Below are positions 24,203-36,509 of a stretch of 64,000 bases of DNA, one piece after another; position 1 is the first letter of the stretch; each line of letters opens with the position of its first letter. Both the position numbers and the translations under genes were made by a program. The stretch comes from Phascolomyces articulosus. Lineage: Eukaryota; Mucoromycota; Mucoromycetes; Mucorales; Lichtheimiaceae. Location: NCBI GenBank assembly GCA_025677815.1, contig JAIXMP010000002.1:1612001-1676000 (forward strand). The letters run 5' to 3'. The notes below the pieces were generated by a model. The model saw only the letters and a program-made list of their open reading frames with translations, did no database searches and was not told where the DNA came from.

Positions 24203-26220
24203 AAGAAAACACCATCACACCACCCACACATACACTTCGTCAAGTATAAAGTTGGGTTGATTGATAATGGAGCTTGATATGTTTTTTTTTTGACCAACAA
24301 CTACCGCAACGTCAAGAATGATCTGGCCATGTTACATGAATTTTTTCCATCTCTAGAGGCCATTAGTTGATGTTTGATAGATAAATAAAATGTCGTTGTC
24401 TGGTAAAGGGGTTAAAATACATGTAAACAATTATTATACATATTATTTTATGACACACATATTGTGCTCATGATAATCCTGTAGATGTTGAAAAAAAAAG
24501 CTGCCATTTATGCGCTATCCAAACGAAAAGATGTAATGCACTATGTGCCTTATGTTCACGAATTTCATGCTCAACATTTTGGAACGATAATGTAACAGGC
24601 AGGTACTTAACCAGAGTGACAAAATTTTTGGTAATTCCAGTTCGTTGAGCTGTGTCTCAGGATTTAATGGCAGGATTCATTTTTCCACGCATTAAAGTAT
24701 AAATTATATTCTTTGTGGCATCTATACATCCTTTACCATTGATCTGGTTATATAATTCTCATCCATAACAATAATAAAAACAACTCATCTGGCTTAAAAG
24801 GGAAAAAATGATATGGACCTCCTTATTGAAGATCTTATTAACACTAGAAACATATAGTAGTATGAATGATCCAAGTAGTATAATTCTTTTTTAAATGTTT
24901 TAATAACAGCCAATGATATGTTTCCAATTGTATTGGAAGCCTTTTTTTTTTGTGTAAGTAAGAGGCATTTTTGCCTCAATCAAGATATAATACATCGAGT
25001 GATTATGATATGCATAACATAACAATGGCCATTTATTTGTTATACACTATAGAGCATATCCCATGGCTCTGTTACTTTTGATTAGTTTTACAAGGTCCTT
25101 AGCTTGAGATATTTATGCAAAGGAAAAAGCCCAATTATGATAACCAAATAGCCATTTAAGAAATATATGCACACGAGAATAATATCCCAAATACTAGGAA
25201 ATATGACTTAATATACATCGTCCCATGTTGATTGTTGCGACTATAACCTATCCAATGATATTATATTGAGGTAGCTACGCATATGAATATACTACGTAGA
25301 TCAAAAAAAGATAAATGTCACTGCAAACTTTACGGATCTGATATCTGTCCTGTAATTTTTTAAGATTACCCAATTGCCAACACCGAACGAGCCATAACAG
25401 GATCCTGTCGTTTGATTTTACACATACTTACCATTCACTCTAATGAAGAAAAATACTAATAAGAATGATAAGAGACCATACTTGATGCTCCAGCAGCAAA
25501 ATAATTGTTTATGACATTTAGAACCACTGTTCAATCTCTATCAAGATATGTCCTTTTCGTGGAAAATAAGGAACTCGGGTCTCTATATGTAACATGATCA
25601 ATTTGCAAATAAAAAAAGAGGCTAGAACAACATATTACTAGTAGTAGTGGAAACAAATATGCTGCTAGTAGTATATCCCAAGTACTTTATATACCAGCTT
25701 TTCTTTTGACCATCCAGCCTTCATTTTTTTTAGAAGGTTAAAAAAATGCGGAACCAGTTAGAAATATAAGGAGCCGTCATCATCTTGTTAGACTTGTTTT
25801 ATACATATATATTTTATCATGCTGAGATGACAATGGTTTGAACGTTATATTGCCTGTTATATTTATAGGTAATGACCCGATTTTTTTTTTTTTGGGCAAG
25901 ATAATAATGAGGGAGTAATTCTATTCTACTAGAAGACCAATAAGGAGGTATCAAGTTTACATGATGCAGGTTTACTTAAATTCAAACAAACTCTTATTTT
26001 TCTCTCTCTTCTCTTTTTTATTAAAAAAAAAAGATCATACGATAAAGTACGTAGATTATTGATTCTGTTATAGTATACTAATTGCTCTTAATCAGATATA
26101 ATATTTGTATGAAAAAAAAATAAAGAAAAGAAAAATGTAGTACCTATAGTACAGTTCTATGCAACCTATTCACATTAGCATATTAATAAAATGGATTAAT
26201 TCTCGGATATAATTATAGCA
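24203..26220. other. Gene-poor stretch with one Cys-rich exon-like segment
   Basis: About 2 kb of A/T-rich sequence without an assembled gene. At 24499-24602 one plus-strand frame reads SCHLCAIQTKRCNALCALC and then SRISCSTFWND before a GTACTT. This C-rich pattern resembles a zinc-binding exon, but no partner exons were found. Everything else looks non-coding. Confidence 0.35.
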
Positions 26221-27478
26221 ATGAAACTGCCTAAACATCGATACGAAGAAAAACAAAACCATGATGATGAAGAAATAAGCAAAAAACCATTACTAGTAAA
26301 ATATAGATTGTCCAACATCTTTGTAATGATCACTGTCATTGTTGCATTCTTTACTGATGTAAGTTACAATTCTATATTTTAGTTTGGATGAAAAGCCTAA
26401 AAAAAAAGTTTATGAATTTATCTGTTCTCAAATCTTATCTCATGTAACTTTAAAATAGCTACTCACATATACTATCATCATTCCAATAAGTAAAATATCA
26501 TATATATAACTAAGATACACTTATTTTTTTTTATTCCACTCATGTATTGATAGGATATATTTTCTACTCGTACTAGTGCCCTTCGTCATTGATGCCATGT
26601 ATAAGGGGAATGGACGGATATCCCCCAGCAATCTCATCCGACAAAACAGAGGCTCTACAGATAACAATAGCAATAATGATAACAATAATGATATCGCAGA
26701 CAATGTATCCAGTCATATCGGCATCTTACTTTCATCATTTGCACTTTCATTAGCAATTGGATCACCGATATTTGGATATATAGGTAAACAATAGATACCA
26801 GTGAATTACTGATAACAAAAGAACGATTTTTTTTCTGTAATCTGGTTTAATCCAGTTTTGCATAAAATGCAGTGTTCTTTGTATATATAGGAGGGAGAAT
26901 AAAGCACCGAAGAGGTTTAAGGATGGTAGGGTCTATGTTGTTATATACATCAATATTATAGTTTTTATTCGGTTCCCACTTTTGGATGTTTATCATTGCC
27001 TTGATTGTTCAAGGATTTTCTGGAGCCTGTATTTATACACTAGGAATGACACTTGTGAGTGATATATTTCCAGAAGAAAAAGTTGGAAGACAGTTTTGTT
27101 TTTTCTGTTGGTTATTTTAGTATATTAGTATGCAACATTATTACACACACATCACCTTTCTGTCTTTTTTTGCTAGTGAAAACTTATGATAGATGGGTAT
27201 AGTTTTAGTATCACAGACAGCAGGAATTGCCACAGGCAGTGTAGTGGGAGGTTTGTAAAATTATTATTATTACACGTACCATCTACTGGCTACAGAGGAC
27301 ACAGTATCTTAATAATAATAACTTTTTGATTTCAACGTACAGGGTGTAAGTATATTTTTTTGTTATAGCGTAATAGACGGCAGATCGAGAAGAAATTGCA
27401 GCACAGCAGTCAACACTGCATTCATGCACATGCAATCGTTAAAAAAATGCCAGCAGCAGATAATAGTAAAAAATTAAG

Positions 27479-27518
<40 letters not shown>

Positions 27519-28895
27519 GTATTATTTATGATCTATAGTTCTTTTTCACCATTTTGGATATCGCGCACCTTTTTACTTTGCCTTGTCGATTGCTACATTG
27601 GACTTTATTCTTCGTGCATTATTAGTCGAAAAAAAAATAATCCAATGGAATGGTTTCTTGAAGATGAAGAAAACAATGATGCAACATCAAATAACGATAC
27701 AGTAATACAAGATACAAATAGTATTGAAAACAACGTCAACGGCTCTTTCAATCAAAGCAATAAGTATGAAAAAGATTCAATGACAAGGAGGTGCTGTTAT
27801 CACAATCATCCTTCAACAAGTGAAAATACCATAGAAAAGAACAACGATCTTATATGCTGTTGTATCAACAATACCAGAACAACGATCGATACCACTAAAC
27901 ATAATAACAATGAACAACGGAATCAGATGAGCATTATTACATTGGAAGGTGAAGAGGTTGTTAATAATGGTGATAATATCAGTAGTACAATATCATCCAC
28001 CGAAGAAAGATGTCAACAAAATCAGGAACAAAGAATAAAGATACGACGACTATTACTCCATTCTCGTATATTAGCCATATTAACCATATCATATACCCAT
28101 GGTGTAGCAGTTACTGCATTTGAGGTTTGTACGGAAAAGCATATGGACTAGGATACAAAGCAAATGAAAGATCTTAGGAATACCTACATACATTTTTTTG
28201 CTATTGAAAATATACATTCATCTTTAGCCCACCATGCCGATTCATCTTGCCAATATATGGGGCTTTAATTCAAGCCAAATCGGTTTAGCCTATCTTGCCC
28301 AAGTCATTCCAGCATCCCTTGCACAACCTATTGCTGGCTATCTCTACGATCGTATTGGAGCAAAAATCCTTTGCTTTGTCGCCATCCTATTTAGTAGTAT
28401 AGCTATCTCATTGATGGGCACTCCTAATGCGCATACCATTGGAGGGCCAGCCCCTTTGATTGCATTAGCGAGCACCAATGAATTTTTTGCTTGCGCATTT
28501 TATGCTGCCATATTTTCAGAAACGTCGCGCGCTTCCAAATCTTTAGCAGGTGGGAAAGATACAATTGTTTCCCAATGTTATGGTTTTGCAAATACTGCTT
28601 ATGCTTTAGATTAATAGCTAGATAGAGTCTCAGTTATTATTGTCATCGCTCGTTTTACTTTCATTATTTCAGTATTTGCTATATACAAATATTATGTGCA
28701 GCCACCTTTATTATTTTATATAACATCTTAAACAAAAACTCTAATTATATAGATCATTTTAGTAATCCCTTGATATCAAGTTTTCTTTTCGAGAAGGTTG
28801 GGTTTTTTCGAATGTGCATTGTTCTTTCATGTATTATATTTATAACGGCCCCCATTGCGTTGATGTTTGTAGGAAATAAAAAAAAAGATTCTTAA
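26221..28895 (+). pseudogene. Decayed major facilitator superfamily transporter
   Basis: Blocks in MFS order can be read: the N-terminal exon 26221-26358 (MKLPKHRYEEKQNHDDEE to IFVMITVIVAFFTD), then FLLVLVPFVIDAMYKGNG, SFALSLAIGSPIFGYI, IALIVQGFSGACIYTLGMTL, MGIVLVSQTAGIATGSVVG, FGYRAPFYFALSIATLDFIL, an acidic Asn-rich loop, AYLAQVIPASLAQPIAGYLY, and the C-terminal segment EKVGFFRMCIVLSCIIFI. Lesions: a frame change at the T-run near 26557, an in-frame TAG at 26959-26961 inside a transmembrane helix, a frame change at the nine-A run 27629-27637, and no usable donor after 28614. The motif arrangement resembles drug/amine-type 12-TM antiporters. Assembly errors in homopolymers could explain two lesions but not the TAG. 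Confidence 0.75.
27482..27513. repeat. (AT)n microsatellite
   Basis: About 16 AT units lie inside the decayed transporter. Length is likely to vary among strains. Confidence 0.95.
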
Positions 28896-29254
28896 TAGTT
28901 CAATCAAAGAGGTTAATTTTTCTAAAAAAAATAAAAGGAATAATAATTCAGAATGATGTATAATAAAAAATATTTCCTTTAAAAGAGAACTCTTTATAGT
29001 TTTCAACTATATAATGCAGTAGCAAAATCATTGGAGGTCGTTAAATAGAGACTACATGCTAATATATCCATTACATATTATAAAAGAACGAAATGGTAAT
29101 AATACTTGCTCTGTACTATCACTATTATATTGCCATATCTCCAAATTTTGTTTCTTCTTCTTTAGGTGTTGGTTTGCTTTGTGTAAACATAAAAATGAAG
29201 CAACCGACAGTCTAACAAATTAAGCAAACTACACTATATTGATAATTTATAAAT
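28896..29254. other. Non-coding A/T-rich stretch
   Basis: No gene seen between the transporter relic and the candidate small gene at 29255. Confidence 0.45.
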
Positions 29255-29972
29255 ATGGAGAAAAAGGTTGTTTTAATGGCGAGTATATTATATCAATAAT
29301 CAAACAAACACTTCCATAACAGGAGGAAAATATAAAGGAGGCGTACTTGTTGATGAAAATGATAATATTCTTATCGATATACACAACACATTCATTCTTC
29401 CGTTAAATAAAGTAAGCAACTGACAACGAAAGTATACAGTAATTAATAACAAGACTTTTTAGTCAATATAACAAAAAGTAAAACGCTATAATTACATTAA
29501 ATGTGGGATATGGTGGAAAAAGATATCGTATATTCATTCTTCTTAAATTTCATGTGATGCTGTTCATAGTCAATGAGATCACTGTTGCTTATATAAGTCA
29601 ATAAACTAAATAAAGTATTTGAGAGTAACACACATCATATCATTTTCAAAGTATCTACATAAAAATTAATCTGTGAAACTCGATACAAAAAAAACTCACA
29701 ATGAATATGAACAAGGGCGTGAAAAAATAAAACATTGTTAGTAGAGGTTTTTTTTTTTTTTTTTTGGCAAATGGGACAATAGTCACTAATTATCATATCT
29801 AATAATTATTGCCTGTTACTTACAAATTATTACTATTAGATTGTAGCACTTTGATGCTTGGCCAGAAGAATCTACTGATATTTATTACGTAGATTTTCAT
29901 GTAATGTTTGAAACAGTGCCCTTGAACAGCCCAACTTCAGAAATTGATCAACTCATCACTGGTGCGCATTAA
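29255..29972 (+). CDS. Candidate 80-residue gene, unknown function
   Basis: Exons 29255-29282, 29323-29411 and 29847-29972 join in frame, with introns of 40 and 435 nt. They read MEKKVVLMARGKYKGGVLVD, then NILIDIHNTFILPLNK, then HFDAWPEESTDIYYVDFHV, ending LITGAH. All splice sites are GT-AG and both outer exons match in phase, which is unlikely by chance for three pieces. The sequence is not repetitive. I do not recognise a domain. Intron 2 is long for this window, so an exon may be missing, or this may be a partial relic. Confidence 0.4.
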
Positions 29973-30545
29973 ATAATAATCAGGCACGTTTTGTATATGC
30001 ATAGCAAAAAAAAAAAAAAAAAAGTCCGTCATTTTTTCAAGGGAAAGGGAGAGAAGAAGGGGATTTTTTTTTTTGTTTCGTTGTTTGATGCATTATATAC
30101 TTAAGTATAATAAAATATCCCTTTGAAAATCTTCAAAGCACATCATGTGAGTTGATGCATATGTATAAAGCATCATTAATTCTGAATATGCAAAAAAGAA
30201 AACATCCAATCCCAGACAAATAGCAGTCGTAGAAGATACAATGAATTATACGTTTCTCTTGATAGTTTTAAAAATATAGTTTGGCATATTATAGACAAAG
30301 AAATCAATCATACACACAATATAAAAAGAGTGTGAACAAAAAGAAAATTTTCTAAATATTGCTCAAATATATACTTTATACCCTGCTAAATCATAAATGT
30401 AAGTATTAATGTAAACGTTGTTTTGGATGTGTACTATTATAAGAAAGTGCACAATTAGAAAAGCTCGATCAATACATTGTGACACTCAACAAGAATACTA
30501 AATTAAGTATAACTCTATCTTATTTGTGCAATAGTCAAATACACT
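29973..30545. other. Upstream region of the knottin-like gene
   Basis: No gene seen. It contains an A18 tract near 30005-30023 and T-rich tracts, and should hold the promoter of the secreted protein that follows. Confidence 0.45.
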
Positions 30546-30854
30546 ATGGTTCGAGGTATTTCTTTTCAAGCTTTCTTTCCTGTGTCCGTCCTCCTTTCAG
30601 TCATGTTGAATAGTTATCTTGTTTCTGCTGACGGTGTCTATGTCGAACCTCTCTGTGCTCATCCATCAGTTAGGTGTGAAACTTACTCTGCCACTACTGA
30701 TAATTGCTGTCCTGGTTTCTTTTGCCGTCCGATGAAGGGTGTAGATCATTGTGCACCAAAACCTGTAAGACCAATGCCAATAGATCCCCAATTGTCAGAT
30801 AACCCATCTGTTTTTCCACCAGGCGACGTATATGCCCCTGTTATTGACCAGTAA
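30546..30854 (+). CDS. Small secreted Cys-rich protein, knottin-like spacing
   Basis: Single exon, 102 residues. Residues 1-28 are a signal peptide (FFPVSVLLSVMLNSYLVSA). The mature part has exactly six Cys spaced C-X6-C-X9-CC-X4-C-X8-C, the pattern of inhibitor cystine knot (knottin) folds. It is followed by a Pro-rich tail without Cys (PKPVRPMPIDPQ). Knottins are stable extracellular peptides with varied roles such as protease inhibition, channel binding or defence, and no role can be assigned here. It stands alone in a gene-poor block. The ATG is preceded by ACACT and is the only start that gives a signal peptide. Confidence 0.75.
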   Translation: MVRGISFQAFFPVSVLLSVMLNSYLVSADGVYVEPLCAHPSVRCETYSATTDNCCPGFFCRPMKGVDHCAPKPVRPMPIDPQLSDNPSVFPPGDVYAPVIDQ

Positions 30855-33800
30855 AAATGAAAGCATACTCTATTATTTTAATTTATTCAATCTATCCCAT
30901 CCAAAATAAAGAATGATTACTGTAATTTGATATATATTTATTAGTATATTACTGTCTTTTCTAGTCGATATTATTATTGTTAGATTCAAATAATAAAACA
31001 ATATTTTATACTGATTATTGGGTGCTCTTTCTATATTGCTTTGTTATATACCTATTTCACTCTTATTTTATTTTCTCGGGTCAGCAAGAAGGTGGGTTCT
31101 TCCTATTTATTTTTATTCCTATTTATTTTTTAATATTACATCCACACCTAGCTACTTTGTAAGGCTGAAATAAGTGCTATTAATTAGGTAACTAATATCC
31201 TTATTTATTCTTTTATATTTCAACAAGTGACGCCCCATTTCTTTTGTTTTTTTATTATTATTATACTTAAAGTTAATCCATAAAAGGCCCTTAAATATCT
31301 TAATGATACTTGTACTTATTGATAAAGAAAATAATACAAATATTGACAATGGTAATAATCAGAAAAATAATAATGACTATAAATAAATAGTATTGGGAGG
31401 AGACAAGAGAGAATATTATTCTCCGAGCATGACTTGTATTTTCGATGAAATGTTCGTATATTACTATGCATTGCTGATCAGTATGATGATAAGTTTAGAT
31501 TGTTTGTATATGGCCCCGGATGAAAAGCTTGAGACCAAAGCATTAGCTAAGCATAGTGAGATAACCCAGAAAGATAGAAACTCAGCTGATAGCCAATAAA
31601 CCACAAACCGAGTTAAGAATCATTTAATTTACTCAATGCAACCAACAAACGACTTCAAACCTTTCAATCAATCGATTGGAAATATGAATAGATGCCTTCA
31701 TTTTGAAACGTGCGGATGTGATGAAAATGATTCACAGCTACTTGTTCGAAGAATAAAATTCATCTTGCCAAGAGGAAATTAAAAAGTAGAATTCTAGCTA
31801 AATGTTCTTCTCTCTCATGAAACGAAGCTTATTGAAAATAGTTATTGAACGAATGAAAATAGAAACCATGTACAAAATTGAAAACAAGTTTGGATGATAT
31901 AAGGGCGGGCGGTTACACGCAATCCCAATAGTTATAGTTCATCTCTATTGGTCCCTTTATTTTCATTTTCTTTTCAAAACATATCCATTCTAACACCTCG
32001 AGAATAAGTAAGTTTTATTACATGATTAGCAATATTTAGTATTTTATCCATTTGTATTAGCCCTATGAAATCAAGTCATTATTTTAACAAACAAATTTAT
32101 AGTCACAACAAGTGTATATAAATACCTGTTACTGATATTTTCTCTATAAACTAGCAATAGTATGTAAAATGTAAATAACAACACTACAAATGATATTTTG
32201 GTGTCTATCCTAGTCTTCCTAGTGCTTAAAAAGAACGTTTAACAAAAACGGAACGGAACAAGTTTTTACTACATCTATAAAATACAAAAAATAAACATTT
32301 CCAAATGGCTTTCAAATGTTGTGATCAATCCTAGCCTAAAGAACAATATTCCTGTACGCTATGTAAGTTTGTACCGAGTAAACAATAACATTGACATGTA
32401 TAAAATTTGGTTAATAACTGTTATTTGTTTAGTAATCTGATGTGCAGCCTCGCATGAATTCAGTTGAATTATCATGCAATTGTTTTAGTAGTGAACATGA
32501 TGACATCCCTGGTACTGAAATTCGTGGCAACAACAACAGCAACTCAGTGAATAACAATACTTGTAACAACAACAGCAACACCACGGCTGAGAACAGTGTA
32601 CATAGCCACAATACAATCACTACTGATAATCATGACAATGTCTGTAACAACAATAACAACAATGTGGTATGGATAAGAATTAGAGATAGATTTAATGACA
32701 GATAGAGACAGAAGTCTTATGAGAATCGATATAGGATTTAATATGATAATTAAGATGATAATAAAGGTAAAGATATTTCTAGTTTTACAAGTATAGTATT
32801 TATATGTTTTCTTATCCATGTCACTTAATCCTTAATCATGGTACGTAGTTTGTTATTATTACATTTGTTTGATATAACGGATATATATTATAGGTATTAT
32901 TCATGGTGGTATAACACGACATGAGAATTATGTGAGGCAACCAATATTATTTATCTATTTATTTGTTTTAACGCGATGTAGTAGTATCGGTGATTATATA
33001 CGTGAGAAGAAGTGAGGATATGTAGATAATATGCCACAAACAATACCGTTATCGATAGCAACACCTGGATTGGTGACGTTGAAAATGCAAAAAAGAAGTT
33101 GAAAAGAAGTATCAAGGAAAAGGAAGATGAACTCCACGGCCTCTGTAAAAAGTTGATGGTGTTAGAAGACCTTACATGCTAATGATCGACTCAAGTGCAA
33201 GTTTTTAACAAAGGACGACTCTTGACATCACGCATCTTCAGTTCTACCAAGAATGTTACCGCCAGCAATGTATTGCTAAAGATGGGTAAAGCCCGTGATA
33301 TCTTTGCAGGCCGCATCCTGGAGAGCAAAAGCATAATCCGTCAAATAATAAAGAGAATTACTACACGCTTAGGTTACATAGTAGTCATCATAGTTCCAAC
33401 CTACGCGTGTAGTAATTCTCTAAGAAAAAGTATCATCCTTTCTTCTTTTGTATAATAATTAGTATATGATAATAAATACATTCTTATAATATACTAGCTA
33501 CTATGTAAATACAAAAGTTTACTTTGTATTTCTTTGTAAATCCGTTACGTATTTTTTTTGCGGTTGTTATTGTTTTTATTATTGTTGAAAATATAAATAA
33601 TTAATTAGAAAGCACAAAAATGGAAGAAAAAGATTTTTATATAAGTCAACGAGTTGTAGTAGAGAGTGCCAAGTGTATATAATCTATATATATATATATA
33701 TATATATATGTATTTTTTTTCGTGTAAATATACAAAATATCGTCGTTTTGCCGTTATTGCGGTTGTTGTTACTGGATCTGCATACTATGCAGTAAGGCAT

Positions 33801-33923
33801 CTTCATATGCGGATGAATTGTGTGTGTGTGTGTGTGTGCGTGTCTTATGAAGACGTGGTATAAAGTAATAATAGTAATAAATGAGAAGCCAAAAAAATAG
33901 TATATTGATTTTTTTCTTATTTT
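30855..33923. other. Gene-poor block with possible gene relics and an inverted repeat
   Basis: No complete gene. Pieces that look once-coding are 31393-31599 (+), 32442-32705 (+; SVELSCNCFSSEHDDIPG then an Asn-rich run), 33040-33183 (+; a coiled-coil-like segment with WIGDVENAKKKLKRSIKEKE) and 33195-33455 (+; LLTSRIFSSTKNVTASNVLL). They are in different frames without convincing splice sites, and no family is recognised. Microsatellites lie at 33685-33708 (AT)n and 33820-33838 (GT)n. The region reads like decayed accessory sequence. Confidence 0.4.
33352..33421. repeat. Near-perfect 24-bp inverted repeat (hairpin)
   Basis: Arms 33352-33375 (AGAGAATTACTACACGC...) and 33398-33421 are reverse complements with one mismatch; the outer 17 bp are perfect. 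They flank a 22-nt loop. The DNA or RNA could fold into a long stem. It sits at the end of a once-coding-looking frame. Confidence 0.92.
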
Positions 33924-36038
33924 TTACAAGATGCCTGAATCTTTCAATGCATTCCTTAAAATGGTATCGGTGATAGCCGAAAACACGAGTCGAATCTAAT
34001 ATAATATATAATTATATATAACTACAATGAGTAACTCATTTAATGAAGAATCTAATATATATATATATATATATAAACGTGTTGCTGTTGATGGTAATAA
34101 TACATACATTGGGGGTATCTGTTGCTTGAGTAAGACTATTATAGTAATAGTCAAGAAGAGTGTTGTTGTGCGTATAAAAAAAGTAAAATTAAAATTAAGG
34201 TTGATAAGCAAACAAGGAGAAAGGGGGTTTGCATAGGAAATAGAAATAAGAAAGTGATAGTGTTCATATTCCTCCATTATTATCATTCAAAATAAAACTT
34301 ACTGTGGAAATATATGAAGCTTGGCACGGTTGGTTTGATTAAATCGCCAAAGAATATATTTTGCTGCTTTATTAATATCTGAACCACCTAGTATATATAT
34401 TATATAGTCATTATATCAGTTACAACTGCCAAGTTTATATATCATCACCCAAAATAATGTTAATATGATGTGCCATCACCTCCATAATCGGGAAAATATT
34501 TCTCCAAAGGTATTCTTGGTAACTTGTTTTTAAATACATCAATTTTGTTCAAGAAGAGGATAATGGATGTCCTTAAAAACCATCGACTGTTAATCACAGA
34601 CTCAAATAATACCAGACTTTCCATCATACGATTCTAATGATTATTATAATAATAATTGTTACTCATCATCGTCATCATACATCTTTTTTGAATAAATGAT
34701 TCCTTCTTCTCCCTTTTTTCTCTTCCTATTCTTCTTCTCCCCCTCAAAAAAAAAAAAAAAAAAAGAATTGACTCGAAGGAAGGAGAACGCGAAAAATATA
34801 AAAGAAGCTTGGCAAGGTTGTGGTAATAAGTGAAACCCAGATAATACCACACTGCTCTTTCAGGGAGAATGAGAAGAAAAAAAATGATTCTATTTTGGAG
34901 GGAGGAAGGATAATGAAGAAGAGTTATTATTGGATTTCATGTTATTTACCTGCCGAGATTCTTCAAGTAATACTTGATCATATTCACTTAAAGAAACACA
35001 AAAAATAATAGAAGTTACTGCTTCAAAACAATGAATCCATTTTTTACGTTCCGAACGTTGTCCACCCACATCAAACATGCTATTTAAATGAAAAAAAAAA
35101 AAAAAAAACTAATTTAGATGCTGCACATTTTCCTGCAAAGTAACGATAATGCATGCGATATTACTAATAATAATAGGAAGAGAAGCTTACTGAATATTGA
35201 GCTGCCCCATTTTGAATCGAGTTTCCGTTATCCCAGTGGTTTTACATCGCGCACGTAATACATCTTGAACATTCGGTATATAATCTGGTTCACCTATTCG
35301 TTTTGCTTCTTCAAAAAAGCTAAAAAAAAAAACATAACAAATAATTAACATGCGTGCGTGCGTACTTACTTTTATCACGATACAATGTATAAAAATAAAT
35401 GCTTACTAAGATGCTGAATCCATCATATAAAAGTCTGTGCCTTCTTTATCTAATAAACGTGCAACAATGCCATCTTTCCAAATACTTGCTATAGCAGTAG
35501 CAATATCAGGACATATAGGTTCATCATTATTTTTGGTACTAAGTTTATATTCCATAATTTGTTGTGCATGATACTAAATGATAATAAGAATAAGAATAAT
35601 TAATTCAGTTAATATAAGATCATGGTGATCATGATGGCATGATGGGGAAAAAAGTATTTTTACTTCATTTTTTTCTTCTTCAAAACTGTAATCAAATTTG
35701 CAAACACCTGCGATCAATGCACGAGCAGCTTCCATCAAATTTTTATAAACTGCCGTACGCCAGGCCATTAATTCATTGGCGGTGTAACCATTTTGATGGA
35801 TGATTTTCATTTGTTTTACAATGGTTGACTTGCCGGATTCTCCACTACCTATTTTATTATTTTATTTGTATTATTTGAGTATATATTAAATGGTGGATAT
35901 ATCTACAGATCGATAGATACCTAAGAGTAGTATCTTGCATTCTCGTTTAAGCTTTTTAAAATCTTCTTCTAACATTCGATCAATGTTTTGACTACGGTCT
36001 TTTTCTGCCTTTTCATCTGAAGATATGCATAAACCCAT
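33924..36038 (-). CDS. Heterotrimeric G-protein alpha subunit
   Basis: Nine exons (36038-35921, 35848-35664, 35573-35407, 35319-35191, 35079-34950, 34633-34480, 34387-34303, 34135-34108 and 33995-33924) give 355 residues, the usual length. The N-terminus MGLCISS offers Gly2 for myristoylation and Cys4 for palmitoylation. Nucleotide-binding motifs are all present: GSGESGKST, the switch I segment [24 protein letters not shown] and TQATDT (commonly TCATDT). The C-terminus is KDSGIL, with Ser rather than Cys at position -4, so no pertussis-toxin acceptor. It should couple a seven-TM receptor to cAMP or MAP-kinase signalling. The 28-nt exon 8 carries only [11 protein letters not shown] do not assign a fungal subgroup. 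Confidence 0.96.
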
Positions 36039-36509
36039 TCTACTTTATATGTTTTAAAAAAAATGATTTCCAAAAAAAAAAAAGTTGAAATGGAGGGTTG
36101 AATGATGTTGAAACGAATGAAGAATCAATGAAGTAAAAAAAAAAATAAGAAAGGAAAAGAAAGGAAAAAAAAGAAGAGGGGAATAAGAAAGGAATATTAT
36201 ATCTATCATGTATTAGCTTTTGACTCAATAGGGATAATAAAGATGAAGGCAACAAAGGGGGGTGAAGAGGAAAGAGAGGAGGAAAGGATTTGTGGGAGAA
36301 TCTAAATACTTCAGGGCCAAAAAAAAAGAGGATTTATTCTAAGAAACCCCTTATTTCTTGTCCCATTCATCCATCTTCTAAAAGATTCAATTCAATAACA
36401 ATGCACAGCCACGCAATCTTCAATCTTTAGCTATTGTAACAAGAAGATGCTTTCACTTCCCCGCTTGGACCATTTTATTGTTAGTTGAAATAAAAGTCAT
36501 CTATCTATT
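36039..36509. other. Gap between G-alpha and rhodanese genes
   Basis: This holds the G-alpha promoter and 5' UTR and the rhodanese 3' flank, both on the minus strand. It is A- and GA-rich with no coding sequence seen. Confidence 0.45.

Noticed and set aside
27396..28151. 251-codon frame as an independent gene
   Set aside because: It mixes an intron with (AT)n, one frame of a membrane segment and the acidic loop of the MFS relic; better explained as part of that pseudogene.
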